Assembly (NCBI GenBank): GCA_024345305.1
Contig: BRON01000002.1
Coordinates: forward strand, 124,001 to 188,000
Reading direction: 5' to 3'
DNA length: 64,000 bases
Source of the DNA: Mrakia gelida
Taxonomy: Eukaryota; Basidiomycota; Tremellomycetes; Cystofilobasidiales; Mrakiaceae
Part shown: in pieces, positions 1 to 11,000 of the stretch
Layout of the letters: every line of letters starts with the position of its first letter
How positions within the stretch are numbered: position 1 is the first letter of the stretch
Translations under genes and position numbers: made by a program
Notes under the pieces: model-generated
Seen by the model: the letters and a program-made list of their open reading frames with translations, nothing else
Databases searched by the model: none
Told to the model about the DNA's origin: nothing

Positions 1-656
1 AGGGAGAGCGAGAAGGAGAGGTGAGCTCACGATGTAGCTCGTCTCCGTCAACCCAACGCCAGCGACTCCAAGGTAAGCTGACTCCGACCGACTCTAGGAT
101 GGATGCGAGTCCTAGGAAGGACTCTGCCGAGGTGTGAGGGAAGGTATAGTTGCAGGATTGAGCCGCCGAGGATCCAAGGGCGTTTTGAAGGAAGGAGACG
201 TGGGCTGCTTCGTGCTGGCCGACTGAAGACGAGGGACGGAGAGTCAGTGAACGAAAAGACCAAGAAGAGGTGTATGCAACTAAAGATAGGCCTGTACAGC
301 TGGGAGAAGGTGGATGGGAAAGCGAGACTGACCTTGAACAAGACGTTTCCTGACCCACGTCGGATACCCTTCAGCGGCGAAGGTCGAAGCAGAGTATTTG
401 GCGAGCCCGTTACTGTAGAAGGCGTTCTCGAGATGCTCGAGACCAAGAGCGAACTGGAGAACGACTGTGAGAGACGAAAGAGGGGAGCTGGATGTCAGTC
501 TGAGGAAGGAGGGAAGGGCTCGAGCTGGATCCAAAGAAGGAAGGAAGGAGAGAGCTCACGAGTGTCGATCTCTGCTCTCTTCTCTATCACAGGAGAAGCC
601 TGGGCGACAAGTCCCAGTACGGATGCGCCTGCTACAAGGAGTAGCGAAGGGAGCAT
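1..656 (-). CDS. Rds1-like ferritin-fold secreted protein, 3'-partial, with an apparent frame break
   Basis: Spliced 5' part of a minus-strand gene that runs off the left edge. Exon 1 (656-560) encodes an N-terminal signal peptide (MLPSLLLVAGASVLG, then an SPVIEKRA stretch). Exon 2 (464-333) carries the helix LEHLENAFYSNGLAKY; exon 3 starts at 222 and carries HEAAHVSFLQNALGS. The E..H pattern in both helices is that of the ferritin-like/Rds1 stress-response family known in fungi. Introns have GTGAGC and GTCAGT donors, and phases agree across exons 1-3. Within exon 3 the frame ending ILESVGVS (to about 77) does not connect with the clearly homologous stretch YLGVAGVGLTETSYI (75-31), which lies one nucleotide out of register, so the copy may be broken or the assembly may carry an indel. 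The start at 656 was chosen because the signal peptide begins there. The biochemical role of the family is poorly defined; stress association is family knowledge. Confidence 0.7.
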
Positions 657-1027
657 GGATGGGTGGAAGAGGGAGAAGCTGAGTTGAGGGTGGGACAACG
701 AGGTAGATGTTGGGAAGGAGGAAGAGGAGAATCGGTTTCATGTTGCTCGATCCAAGGAACGCGACGCCTCGGACGATCCGTTTTTCCGCCGACAAAAAAT
801 CACCGAGCTGATCTGCTAGGTCTCAAGGCTTCCTCCGCCGCTGCAGGTGGATAAAGTGAAAATCTTCGGAACTGATGGCAGGAAGACGCGTCGCAGGAAA
901 CGAGCGTTGGTCACCTCGTGCTTCCAAAGTCGTGAGCTTCGTCTGATCTCTCCTCCCTTACTCCTTCCCCTTTGACCACAACTCCCTCCCTCCCTTCCCT
1001 CCTTTTTCTCTTCTCGTTCATCTCAGG
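657..1027. promoter_or_regulatory. Divergent intergenic region
   Basis: About 370 bp separate two divergently transcribed genes, so it should contain both promoters and 5' UTRs. The right part, just before 1028, is pyrimidine-rich (CT tracts), as is usual upstream of starts in this window. No gene or defined binding site was recognised. Confidence 0.5.
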
Positions 1028-3791
1028 ATGTCCGAGCTCCCCTCCGACCTCTCTCCCTCTCCGGAACTCCCTCGTCGTCGCAAGAAAGCAGCAACTACCT
1101 CGCCCCTTCGCTTTTGCCTCGGACTCGTCGCTCTTCTCGTCTCCCTCTCGATCCCCTACCTCCTCTACCAGCTCTTTAACCTCACCGCCTCTACCCTCCA
1201 TTCGACGAACAACCCTCACCTCACTCGGCACGCCAACTTCACTTCCGGAAAAGATTTTGGAGAGCTGGACGTTGTGAGAAGCTACTTCGGAGGGGAGGAA
1301 GGATCCGTTCAACGCTGGGACCTCGTCGCTTCTCTTTACTGGAGGAGAGAGCGATGGATCAGGGCCCCTGGAGTGGAGCAGCCCGAGGAGGATATGCTGG
1401 AGACGATGGACAACGACTGGATGCCGTGGGAGAGGTTGTATAGCGACGTGGTCATCAAAGGGATCGATGAGAAGACGCTGTCGAAGCGAGGTCAGCCCGT
1501 CGAGGGAACAGCGAAGATCGTGATTCCTGGACGAGTTCTGTGAGTCAAGACGCGTACTATCTGCCTCATTGTATACTCTAGAAACTGACCTTTTCGATTC
1601 GTGCCGCTCAGACCTCATCTTCGCACTCCCTTCGGTCACCTCTCCACCCAACTCATCTCGACCTTCTACCTCCTCCCCTCCGAACGTCCTCCTCCCTCCT
1701 CCCTTCATCCCCTCAACGTCACCATCCCGTCCCTGTACAGTTTTCCGGCCTCGCCTTGGTCCAAGCGCACCGAGCTCAGGCTTCCTCTCCCATACCCAGT
1801 CAAAGGAAACAGTCACAGCCAACAGTCGGACGACAAGTTCGACGCGGCCACGTTCAGCTTCTCTGGAAACGCCTTGGAGAGGAACCATGGGTGGGAGGCT
1901 ATGCTGAGCAAGGCTCCAGCGATCGGGAGCATGCTTCGACCTACTCGTGGAGAGCAGAGCAACGGAACGCAGAGCAACATCGCCAAAGGAACGGAGGTTA
2001 GCCCTCGGTTGGGAGGCGAAGGGGGAAAGGTTGGTCAGAGTGCGAGAATCGTGAAGAAGACCTGGGTGGCGATGGCTAGAGATACACCCGTGTATGACCT
2101 GAGCTGGTACAGGTACGGTATGAGGGAGGTGAGGAGGAAGGAGGTGAGTTGGATCTTTTTCGCATCTTGCTATCGTTCGCGTCGCAAGCTTCCCACTGAC
2201 TGACTTCCTTGCGTCTCTGGCTCGGTTTTACTTGCAGCTCGACTGCGAAGCGATGGGAAAGCAGAAATCCCACGAGGATCCTACCTGCTGGAGACGGTTC
2301 TCTAACGTTGGTCACTTCGAGAGTCTCCTCGCCGTCGGCCCCCCTCTTCCTCCCGACGACTCGCTATCCCCCTCAGGCAAGGCCAACGCCACGGGATGGA
2401 GGTACACCCCTTTCCTCACTTCCACTCTCGGCGGTGTCAGGAATCAGGATCTCCTTGCTCTTCCCAACAGGACGCTCTTGCCGAACGAGAACGCGACCGG
2501 TGAGCTTCGACGACGACTTTCGTTCTTCGCGTTCGTTCGCGGTCGAGAGAGCTCGACTGACGCGTCTTCCTCGCTTCTTTGCACTCACGCAGCTCCTCAA
2601 GAGGATCCTGACTTCTCGTACGACTGGGACATCTCCTTCTCGACGGTCTCTCCCCTCAAACTTGCCCTCGGATCCGACGGGAGCGAAATGTTGACGAACA
2701 CTCTGCGGGACGACGAGGCTTTCGTCCTTGCTGGCGACGACATGGTGGATTTCGCGAGTGAGTACATGCTCCCTAATCCGTTTCTCCGTCCAAACTCATC
2801 TCGAGCATCCCAATCTCTGACTCTCTTTCGGCCCTTCACTCGACGCGTCTCAGACACCATCCTCGGCCACCCTTCCGCTCCTCGAACTCGCCCTCTCCTC
2901 CGAGCCTTCCTCAACCTCGTCACCGGCTTCCTCTCCACCGCCACCTCGGCCTTAAACTTCTACTACCTCTGGACTCGTTCGCTCACCACTGGAATCGCCA
3001 TCCCCTCCCGTCTCATCGACGAGACCTTCGACCTCGCTTGGGCCTTCGTCTTCATCGCCAGCACCGGATACTCGGACTTCTTCCAGTGGCTGTCGTTCGG
3101 AGCGGAGTTGACGCGTTTTTCGCTGTGGTGGAGCTTGGGGATGAGGTTGGACTGGACGTGGGGAGGGCCTTGGGAATGGGTGCCTCTGGGAGTTGGGAGG
3201 AGACGACCGACGCGTGGAGAGAAGAAGAGCTCGAGGTTGGATTTGGATGGGTTCTCGTGGACTTTGAGAGGTCTGGTGAGTCGTTTGAACCTCTGCGTAC
3301 CATCTTCCGTGTCCTCTATCGTTCACTGACGTCTCCGTCGTTCGTTCGTCTATCAGCTCTTCCTCACGACCTACCTCCTCTGGAACTACTTCCCCGCTCC
3401 TCATCTCCTCTCCCCTCCTCCCTCCCTCCACGTACCCCTTCCTCCAAACCTCACCCCTTACGAAGGCTCCATCTTCTCCTCTCCCTTCGTCGAAGATCTC
3501 ATCAACTCCCTCCTCGCACCCCTCTGGATCTCCCTCTACGTCCCACAAATCCTCCTCAACTACCGCTCCTCTACGTTCGCGGGATCCCATCGACTCGGAG
3601 CGATCCTTCACTTCGTCGAGGAGATCCTGGGGTTACTCCCGAGGCTGATGTCGATTGGAGGGGAGAAGTGGGAGTCGATGGATCCGATTAGGGTGTACGA
3701 TGTGGTGGGCGTGCTGGTGGTGGGAACGATCGCGTGGCAGGCTTTGATGCTTGAGGCGGTGAAGCAGGAGGAGGGGGAGGATGAGGAGTAG
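1028..3791 (+). CDS. Multispanning membrane protein of unknown function (M1 family, copy 1)
   Basis: Six exons: 1028-1539, 1612-2143, 2238-2499, 2593-2757, 2854-3275 and 3357-3791. All phases agree and give 775 aa. An N-terminal cytosolic stretch (RRRKK) precedes a membrane anchor (about residues 27-50), a large hydrophilic domain rich in NxT/S sites that is probably lumenal, and then a cluster of hydrophobic helices. The last part reads SLYVPQILLNYRSSTF and ends in an acidic EEGEDEE tail. The VPQI-type helix faintly recalls the membrane part of Tul1/Dsc1-type proteins, but no RING domain is present and I do not assign a function. A clear paralog lies at 61328-64000 on the other strand, sharing GHP..TRPLLR, TRS.TTGI..P and RLD..W...WVP motifs. 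The start is the first ATG after a CT-rich leader. Secretory-pathway membrane location is inferred. Confidence 0.8.
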
Positions 3792-4090
3792 ATACTTAAT
3801 GTGTGGATCTCTGCTTTTTGAACCAGCTTCGCCGTGCGAGAGAAACGTGGAAACGAGAACTGAAGAAGCGAGACGCGTCGCGGTCTTCTTCGTGCGCTTC
3901 TCGAGAGGAACGTCGTTTAGTATGGTCAACAGCTCTCGACCTCTTTGAGCAAGTCGTAACCAATCGAAATCCTATATGGATAGAGTACAGAAAGGCAAAA
4001 GCAACAGCAAGAGCACCCAAAAGCAAAACGAAACGAACCGTAAAAACCAGTCCCTCCTCCTCAAACCCATCCTCCCTCCCTCCTCCTCCC
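3792..4090. other. Convergent 3' intergenic region
   Basis: About 300 bp between the ends of two converging genes. No coding, RNA or repeat feature was recognised; presumably the 3' UTRs and poly(A) signals of both genes. Confidence 0.4.
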
Positions 4091-5808
4091 TCACGAAAAA
4101 CAAAGCACATTCCCCACATCATCCAACAACATCAACCTCGCCCTCTTCAACGCAGCCGGTCTATCCTCCCTCCTCTCCGACCCTTCCACCATCCTCACAT
4201 CCGCGTTCCCCAACACATGTCGAATCCTCAACGCGTACGCGAGATCAACGTAGACGACCCAGTGATCCCCTACTCTGATGTCCTCCCTCCCACTCCCACC
4301 ATCATGCCCTTCTCCCTCCGAGTAAGAGCTCGACCTATCGATACTCGACCTCTGCAGCCTGAACGACACCGGCCCAAGAACATTCCTCGACTGAAGTTTA
4401 ACGAGCGTTCGATGGAACGAGCGAAGGAGGGTTGGAGTCCAGTAGAGGGTGCTTGGCTTGACGGTGAGAGGGTTCGTTGTCGCGCTTGTGGTAGCGAGCA
4501 TGCGTTTGCGAAGTTTCTGTTCGGCGTCTTGGATTCGAGCTTTGTCGTTGACGAGACGGGCTGAGGAGAGAGGAGGGTAGGAGGGAGGGAAGCCTAGGAC
4601 GAGGCCGTTGATGGGGATGATCCAGCGTCCTCTTTGGAGGCCTGGTTGAAGGGGTGGGAAGGGTGGGGAGATGATGGGTAAGGGGAGGGGAGTGAAGGGG
4701 TGGGGAGGAGCGGTGATGGAGGAGAGGGGAGGGAGGGCGGAGGTGTTGGAGGTTGGGTAGAGGAAGGGGGAGAAATGAGGCTGCGGTCAAAGGAAGCGAG
4801 AATCTAGTCAGTTGTAAGTTCACATAGAAGATATAGTAAGGTTGTTGATTCGACGCGTTCAAGACGACAGAGAAAGGAGAAGAACGAACCTGAGGCGTCA
4901 AGTCGACGCACTTGCCCATCATCGTCCAATCTCCCTTCCAGCTCTTCATTTCCTTCTGAATCCGCTCCCTCTCCATCTTCCTCTCCTTCTTCTTCAACTC
5001 CTTCCGAGCTTGCACCAAACTCCCACCTTCCATTCCCTGGGACGAGACAGAGAGACGACCTTCGTTCTCAAACCACCAACCTCCCTTCTCCTCCTGAGGT
5101 GGCAGCTCCTCCTCGACGGTTGGAGGTTCTCCCCATTCTAGGATTGGAACGTCGGGGATCCATTGGAGATCACCGCGAGTTGGAGGGGAAGGAAGACGTG
5201 GTGTGTAGGATTTGAAGGTTGGGGAGGAGGGAGAGTTTGGGAGGAGGAGGGTAGAAGTTGAGCTCGAGTGAAACCTGCTGTGAGCTGAGGAAGGGTCGGG
5301 GGAGTGAGGTCAGCGAGACGTTTCGAAGTTTTCATACTACGAGCAGCCCTGCGAGAGCTGGATGCATCCTTATTGACTGTATGAACGACGAACGAGAGCA
5401 AAACAAAGCAAACTGACCTCGTTCCTTCCCCTTCGTCGAGCTCACCATTCCCTCCTCCTCCTTCTCCCCCTCGTCCTCCTCACCATCCACGATCATCCTA
5501 CTCTTCCCTTTCCCCATCCTCCCTTCCCATACCATCACATCCCTCCAAACTCGCTCTCGTTCCTGCTGAGAGATGAGCTTTCCCAGGAGGTTGATCCCGA
5601 ATGAGTTGTGTTGAGCTCTTGTCGCGTCTTCCTGATCGTTCGTCCCTTGAGAGGTAGCTTCCTCGTTCGTAACAGCGTAGTAGGTAGTAAGAGTTCGAGT
5701 GAGAGGGTTGCGCGTCGATGAGGAGGAGGAGGATGAAGGACCTGCCTCCATCGGCGGGAAGGAGAGAGAAGGAGGAGAGGAGGGAGGATCAAGGAGGTTG
5801 GAGGTCAA
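4091..5808 (-). CDS. Hypothetical protein, four exons
   Basis: Not recognised. Exon 1 (from ATG at 5808) encodes a Ser/Pro-rich start, then TTYYAVTNEEA and INLLGKLISQQERERVW. A short exon (VNKDASSSRRAA) follows. The next intron must use the donor GTAGTATG and the acceptor after CCTTCCTCAG, with GCTGACC as branch point, because only this keeps the frame. Exon 3 carries IPDVPILEWGEPPTVEEE and a highly charged run (ARKELKKKERKMERERIQ). Exon 4 carries GRWIIPINGLVLG and a WTPTLLRSFHRTLVKLQSRN segment, ending at TGA 4091-4093. The charged run could form a coiled coil. The last stop coincides with a possible donor (GTGAGG), so a further 3' exon cannot be excluded. Expression is likely given the coherent splicing; function unknown. 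Confidence 0.55.
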
Positions 5809-6055
5809 CTCGAGGAAAGAGTCGAGGCTGGGAGTTCTCGCTGCGTTTTGGGTCGCGAAGCTTTTCGGACCTCTTCTTCGATCCCTGGAGGCTCTAGTAG
5901 CCCAGGAACTTGAAAATCTGCTTGAAAAATATATCGGCGCTGGCCTCGCTCTCTCGAAGCTGCCTCCTTCAGCTTTCGGACTTCCCCTTCACCCCCCTTC
6001 CCTCAACCCCAACAACCTCCTTCGGACCTCCCCACCTCTTTATCCCCTGCTCATC
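5809..6055. promoter_or_regulatory. Divergent promoter region
   Basis: A 247-bp gap between the divergent starts at 5808 (-) and 6056 (+), with CT-rich tracts before the right-hand start. No specific element was identified. Confidence 0.4.
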
Positions 6056-7748
6056 ATGTCGAAACACCTCTCTACCCCTTCTGAGCTCAAGGAAATGCTC
6101 GCGAGCGTGGATACGATCCTGCTCGACTGCGACGGTGTGAGCTCAACCTCCTTCCTCTCCGACATCTCCTTCCTTTTCTCTTCGTTCACTCACTCCCTTC
6201 TCGCTTCGCCAGGTCCTGTGGCACGGAGATACCATTCTCCCTGATATCAAGGAGACTCTCGAGTACTTCCGATCCCTCGGTAAGTCTTCAAACCATGGGA
6301 AGCCTCAGGAGCGGTCTCCTTCCCATCTCGTTCGAGCTCACCCTCCCTCCGTCCGTCCTTCTTCCCTCGACTGAAACAGGCAAGGACATCGTCTTCGTCA
6401 CCAACAACGCTACCAAGTCTCGTCGTCAGTACAAAGCCAAGTTTGACAAGCTCGGTATCCAGGCCTCTGAGGTACGTCCGCTCTCTCCCTCTACCTTCTG
6501 CAAGAAGATGACGACGAGAGTTCGAGTTGGGCTGACGTCTCGCTCTTCAACCTTTCGTTCTTTGTAGGAGGAGATCTTCGGATCCGCCTACGCTTCAGCC
6601 GTCTACCTTTCTCAGATCCTCAAGTTCCCCAAGGACAAGAAGGTCTTCGTGATCGGAGAGGCTGGGTTGGAGGAGGAGTTGAGGAGCGAAGGGATCAACT
6701 ACTGTGGAGGATCGGTGAGCTCGCTCGACTCCCTCTCCCTCCCTTACCTTGTCTTTGGCGCTGACGATATCGCCGCTGCTTGGTCGACCCTCAGGACCCC
6801 AAAGAGAACGTCTTCCTTCCCTCCCTGGACTTCGGGTCCCTTGTCTTCGAGGACAACGTAGGAGCTGTTCTTTGCGGGTTCGTTTTCAGCCCTCGCTCTC
6901 TGTTTCAATCCCTCCTCGACCCCAACTGACCTTTCCCCATCTTATCTCCAATGGATACACAGATTCGACACCTCCATCAACTACTCCAAGCTCGCCAAAG
7001 CCCACCACTACCTCACCAGCCCTTCCAAAGACGGCTCGCCCGTTCACTTCATCCTCACCAACTCTGACTCGACCTTCCCAGCGGGAGGGACCTTCTACCC
7101 TGGAAGCGGAGCTATCTCGGCTCCTCTGAGGTACTCGACGGGTCTGACGCCGATGGAGTGTGGGAAGCCGGAGAAGGTGGGTCACGAGAAACCACTCTCA
7201 ACGACGGACGAGCGCGTCGATGTCTCTGTTTGAGCGCGTCGTTCTCAACGGGGTTGGTCGCCGAGAAACGCGTAACTGACTGCATTCCACCTCTCCTTCT
7301 GTTCTGAAGACCATGATGGACTGCATCGTCGCGAAGTGAGTCCCATTCACTCAGCTCCCATCGTCTCAGATCTCTCGACGCGTCGAGACCCTTCGCTCAC
7401 CCTCTCTTTTCTTCACTCTTCAGGCGTCACTTCGACCTCTCCAAGACCCTCATGGTCGGAGACCGTCTCAACACCGATATTGAGGTGCGTCCGAACTTCC
7501 CCCCTTTTCAGAACCTTCTTCGCTTCTCCCAAACTAAACCTCCCTCCCTCCTCCCATCCCTCCAACCCACCCACCCACCCCACCCCACCCAGTTCGGCAA
7601 CCAATCCGGGACCTCCACCCTCCTCGTCCTCACAGGAGTCACCCAACCCGCTGAGATCGAGCCTGGGAACCCCAAGAACACGAGCGGAACCGTCCCGACC
7701 TACGTGGTCAACTCCTTGGGGGATTTCGTTGTTTTGGCGAAGAAGTAG
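6056..7748 (+). CDS. PHO13: 4-nitrophenylphosphatase / HAD phosphatase (PHO13-like)
   Basis: Nine exons: 6056-6136, 6213-6279, 6380-6471, 6568-6714, 6795-6877, 6963-7176, 7310-7335, 7424-7484 and 7593-7748. Phases are fully consistent and give 308 aa, the usual size of this family. HAD motif I (LLDCDGVLW, nucleophile Asp) is split by intron 1. Motif II is FVTNNATKSR, the motif III region is GKPEK, and motif IV is LMVGDRLNTDI. Family members are cytosolic Mg-dependent phosphatases that hydrolyse p-nitrophenyl phosphate and clear phosphoglycolate-like side products; the natural substrate here is inferred. Exon 7 is only 26 nt. Intron 8 ends in a long CCCACC-rich pyrimidine tract. It lies convergent to SCC3. 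Confidence 0.93.
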
Positions 7749-8017
7749 AGGGCCCTCTCGCGGCAGGGAAGGGTTTTTAGATCTTAGACGGAACTGCTGG
7801 GTATTGCTTAGATTGATTGAGAAGCACATTATTCATACGGAGCAGCTGCTGAAAGACCGAAAGAAGAGAGCAAACCGACAGAAAGAGCAAAACGCGAAAC
7901 GAGACCGAAACGTGAAAGAGAGATGGAGCTAGACGAGATAGAGAGAGACGAGGAGATGGGTAGGTAGTTGGGGCTAGGTGTGCAACGAAGACGAAAGAAG
8001 GGAGAAGGAGAGAGCGA

Positions 8018-11000
8018 TCAACCCCTGCGAGGTCGCTTCTTCCTTCCGGTGTTGACGACGCTCTCGACGGACGAGTTCGACGAGGTAGACTCGGGCTTGA
8101 GAGCGGTTCTCTTCTTCTTTGGAGGCGAGGCGGCGGAGGCTGAAGAGAGGGAGTAAAAAGAAAGAGAAAGGACTAGTCAGTTGAGGGTCTTCGTTCGACG
8201 AGACGCGACGAGAGTTTCCAGACGCGACTCACCAGCATCCTCTTCCTCGTCCTCGACGACAGGCTCCTCTTCCTCTTCAGCAGCAGGCTCCTCCTCCTCC
8301 TCCTCTCCAGGTGGGGGCTTGGTGATCTCGAAGTCCATGGGCTCGTTGTTCTGAGGCACCTCGATCTGCTCGTCCTCATCCTCGTCGTCCTCGATCTCCT
8401 CCGCCGACTTGGGGTTGACCTTCGCCTTGGGCTTAGGTCGAGGCTTCTTCGCGGCAGGCGCCTCCTCCTCCTCGTCATCGTCGTCCTCGAAGACAGCTGG
8501 TCGTCCTCGCTTGGGTCGTCCGTCGGTGGAGGTGTCGGCAGCGGCAGCGATGGGAGACGATCCTCGACCTCCTCGAACGGGAGAGGATTCTCGAGCTTCG
8601 TCCTCAGCGGCGGCGTCGGCGACTTGCTTCTTGGCTCCTTTGGCGATCTTGGGGTCTTTGGACATGGTGGTGGTGAGCTGAATAGAAGAGGAAAAGGAGG
8701 AGTCAGCTTCGGGCGACGAGAGGAGGAAGCGAGAGGACGAAAGAGAACGAACCTTCTTCTCGTATACTCGCTCGTGATCCCAGATCTTGGTCGTCGAGAT
8801 CTCGATGCTGTGCTTGGTGAACGACTCCTTAAGATGAGATTGACTGCAAAGATGAACGGCGACGAAGATCAGCAAAGAAGTTCTCGAAACGAGAAGAGAG
8901 ACGCGTCTCGAGATGGACACTCACATCTTCATCGCCTCCTTCCCATCCAGTCCTCCAGCGAGAGCGACAAGCGTCTTGAAGAACAGCAGCGCATTCTTGA
9001 TCTTCCTGGCCTTGCTCGATCCCTTCTGAGCCTCGACAATCTTCCTCGAGAGCCAGTCGATGAGATCCGTGTGAATCGTGACGAGAGCTCGAGAGTCCAT
9101 TCGCTTGACGGTCTTGAACTGAGCTCCGTGGACGATGGTGGCTCCGGCAAGAAGTTTGCCAAGGGAGGCGAGTTCGGTTTCGGGGATGGAGCCGTCGGAG
9201 AAGAGGGCGTAGGACTGAGGAAGGCGAGACACGGGAAGGTCAGCACTTCGCTCGAGAGACGAAGGGAGGGGAGGGTAAGGAGAAACTCACATCCTTGAGC
9301 GACTCGATGATGACCTTGGCAGCACTCGATCCACCTGAAGATCCACCGTAGCAAGCGAGTTGTCGAAGATCCTCGACGAAGAGCCTGCAGCAAGCGTCGT
9401 ACTCGACTCCGAATCGACCAAAGTGGGTGAGAACCGCTGGCGAGTGTTCGATGTCGAGGACTCCGACTCGAAGAGCGATGAGATAGCTTCCGACGGTGGA
9501 GTTGAATCGATGCTCGGCAGTGAGGGTAGCTTGGTCGGGTCCGTTGACTGAGGAGAGAAACGAGAAGACGCGTCAGTTCAGCAGTTCGACGTTCGAGAAC
9601 GAGAAAGAGAGAAGAGGGACGGCTTGGAACTCACCTGACTCGTCCTCCTTCTTCTTCCCACCCTTCTTCTTCTTCTTAGGAGCATCCTCGTCGTCCTCAT
9701 CCTCGTCGTCGCTCCCATCCTCCTGCTGACTCGCCGTCAAGTCCAGCTTTTCCTCCGCGAACTTCTCGATCTCAGCCTGCATGAACCCAGCGCATCTCCA
9801 CTGGACCTGTTCGTCGAGGGTGAGCTTGAGTTCCTCGGGGACGGAGTAGATGTTGTCTCGCTTCTCGACGGGGGTGAGGTCGGTGGCGGGGTTGAAGAGA
9901 ACGTAAAGACCGAGGAGGAGGTTGAAGGCCTGGTGAAAGAAGACAAGCGAAAGAAGACGCGTCAAAAACAGGCTCTCGAGACAAAAAGCGACATGCAAGA
10001 TGTACTCACAGTTCGACGGACGATATCAACGGCGTTCGACTGGTTTCCGACGGCGAACTCTTCGAGCCTGTCGAGGAAGGCAGCTCGTTTTTCAATGAGG
10101 TCCGCTCGACGCGAAGGGTCCTCTCGATCGGCGTGAGTTCTCCAGAGGATGTACTTGTTGAGGATCTCGAGGGAGTGGTCGACGAACTGAAGCACAAAAA
10201 CAAACGAGAGAGAGGTCAGTCGCAAGAAACGATGGAGGGAAGCGCGCGACGAGAACGCGGAAGACTCACCTTCCCCTCCTCCTTGTATCCCAAGCTTCCC
10301 CTACTAGCCAGCGCCATAACGATGGCCCACCCACTACTCTGCTTCCCTCCCTCGTCCTCGTCCATCGCAGCACCGAGGTCCTTGAAGTTGTAGAGAAGTC
10401 CGATCCTCATGCAGACGCTCGACAAGGTCACGACGTCGTCATCGCTGAACCCAGCCGTTTCGACGTCTCGACCGTCGACGACCGTTCGGAGGGAGGTAAG
10501 GAGAGCTTCCTCGAGTTCGGCGTACTTGGAGTTGTTGGTGTTGGAGAGGGTTTCGGAGGAGAGGAGGAAGCTGATGGCGGTGATGGCAGGTCCAAGGACG
10601 AGGGGTTCCGAGTTCTTGAGGAAGACTTTGGTGAGGTCGTCCCAGAGGGCTTCGTAGGCCTACGCGAGGAAGGAAACGAAGGTCAGAAATATCCGAGAGA
10701 CAGACGAGAGGTAGAGAGGGGTAGAGAGGTCGACTCACGGTGACCATTCGAAGATCGAGGTACATCTCGAGGCTCATAAGAAGAGGGATCGAGAGGATGT
10801 CGGCGAGGCGAGGGACGTCCGTCTGATGCTTCGCTATGAGCTTGGGAAGAGCCTTGATGAGGATTCGGGTCATCTCCTGGGATATCGAGGAGTCGTCCTG
10901 ATAAGAGAAGAAAGAGAAAAGGCGAGTCAGCTCGAGGTAAAGGTGAACGAACGCGACGAAGTGCGAACGAGCGAAAGGAAGAAACTCACCTGCTTCTCAG

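Noticed and set aside
911..1888. 325-codon minus-strand ORF opposite the M1 gene
   Set aside because: Antisense shadow over two well-phased exons and an intron of the plus-strand gene.
8177..8680. Possible separate gene for the acidic region (an internal ATG gives MSKDPKIAKGAKK)
   Set aside because: It splices in phase to the preceding SCC3 exon (KESFTKHSIEISTTKIW...YEKK) and to the final basic exon, and an acidic tail is normal for SCC3.
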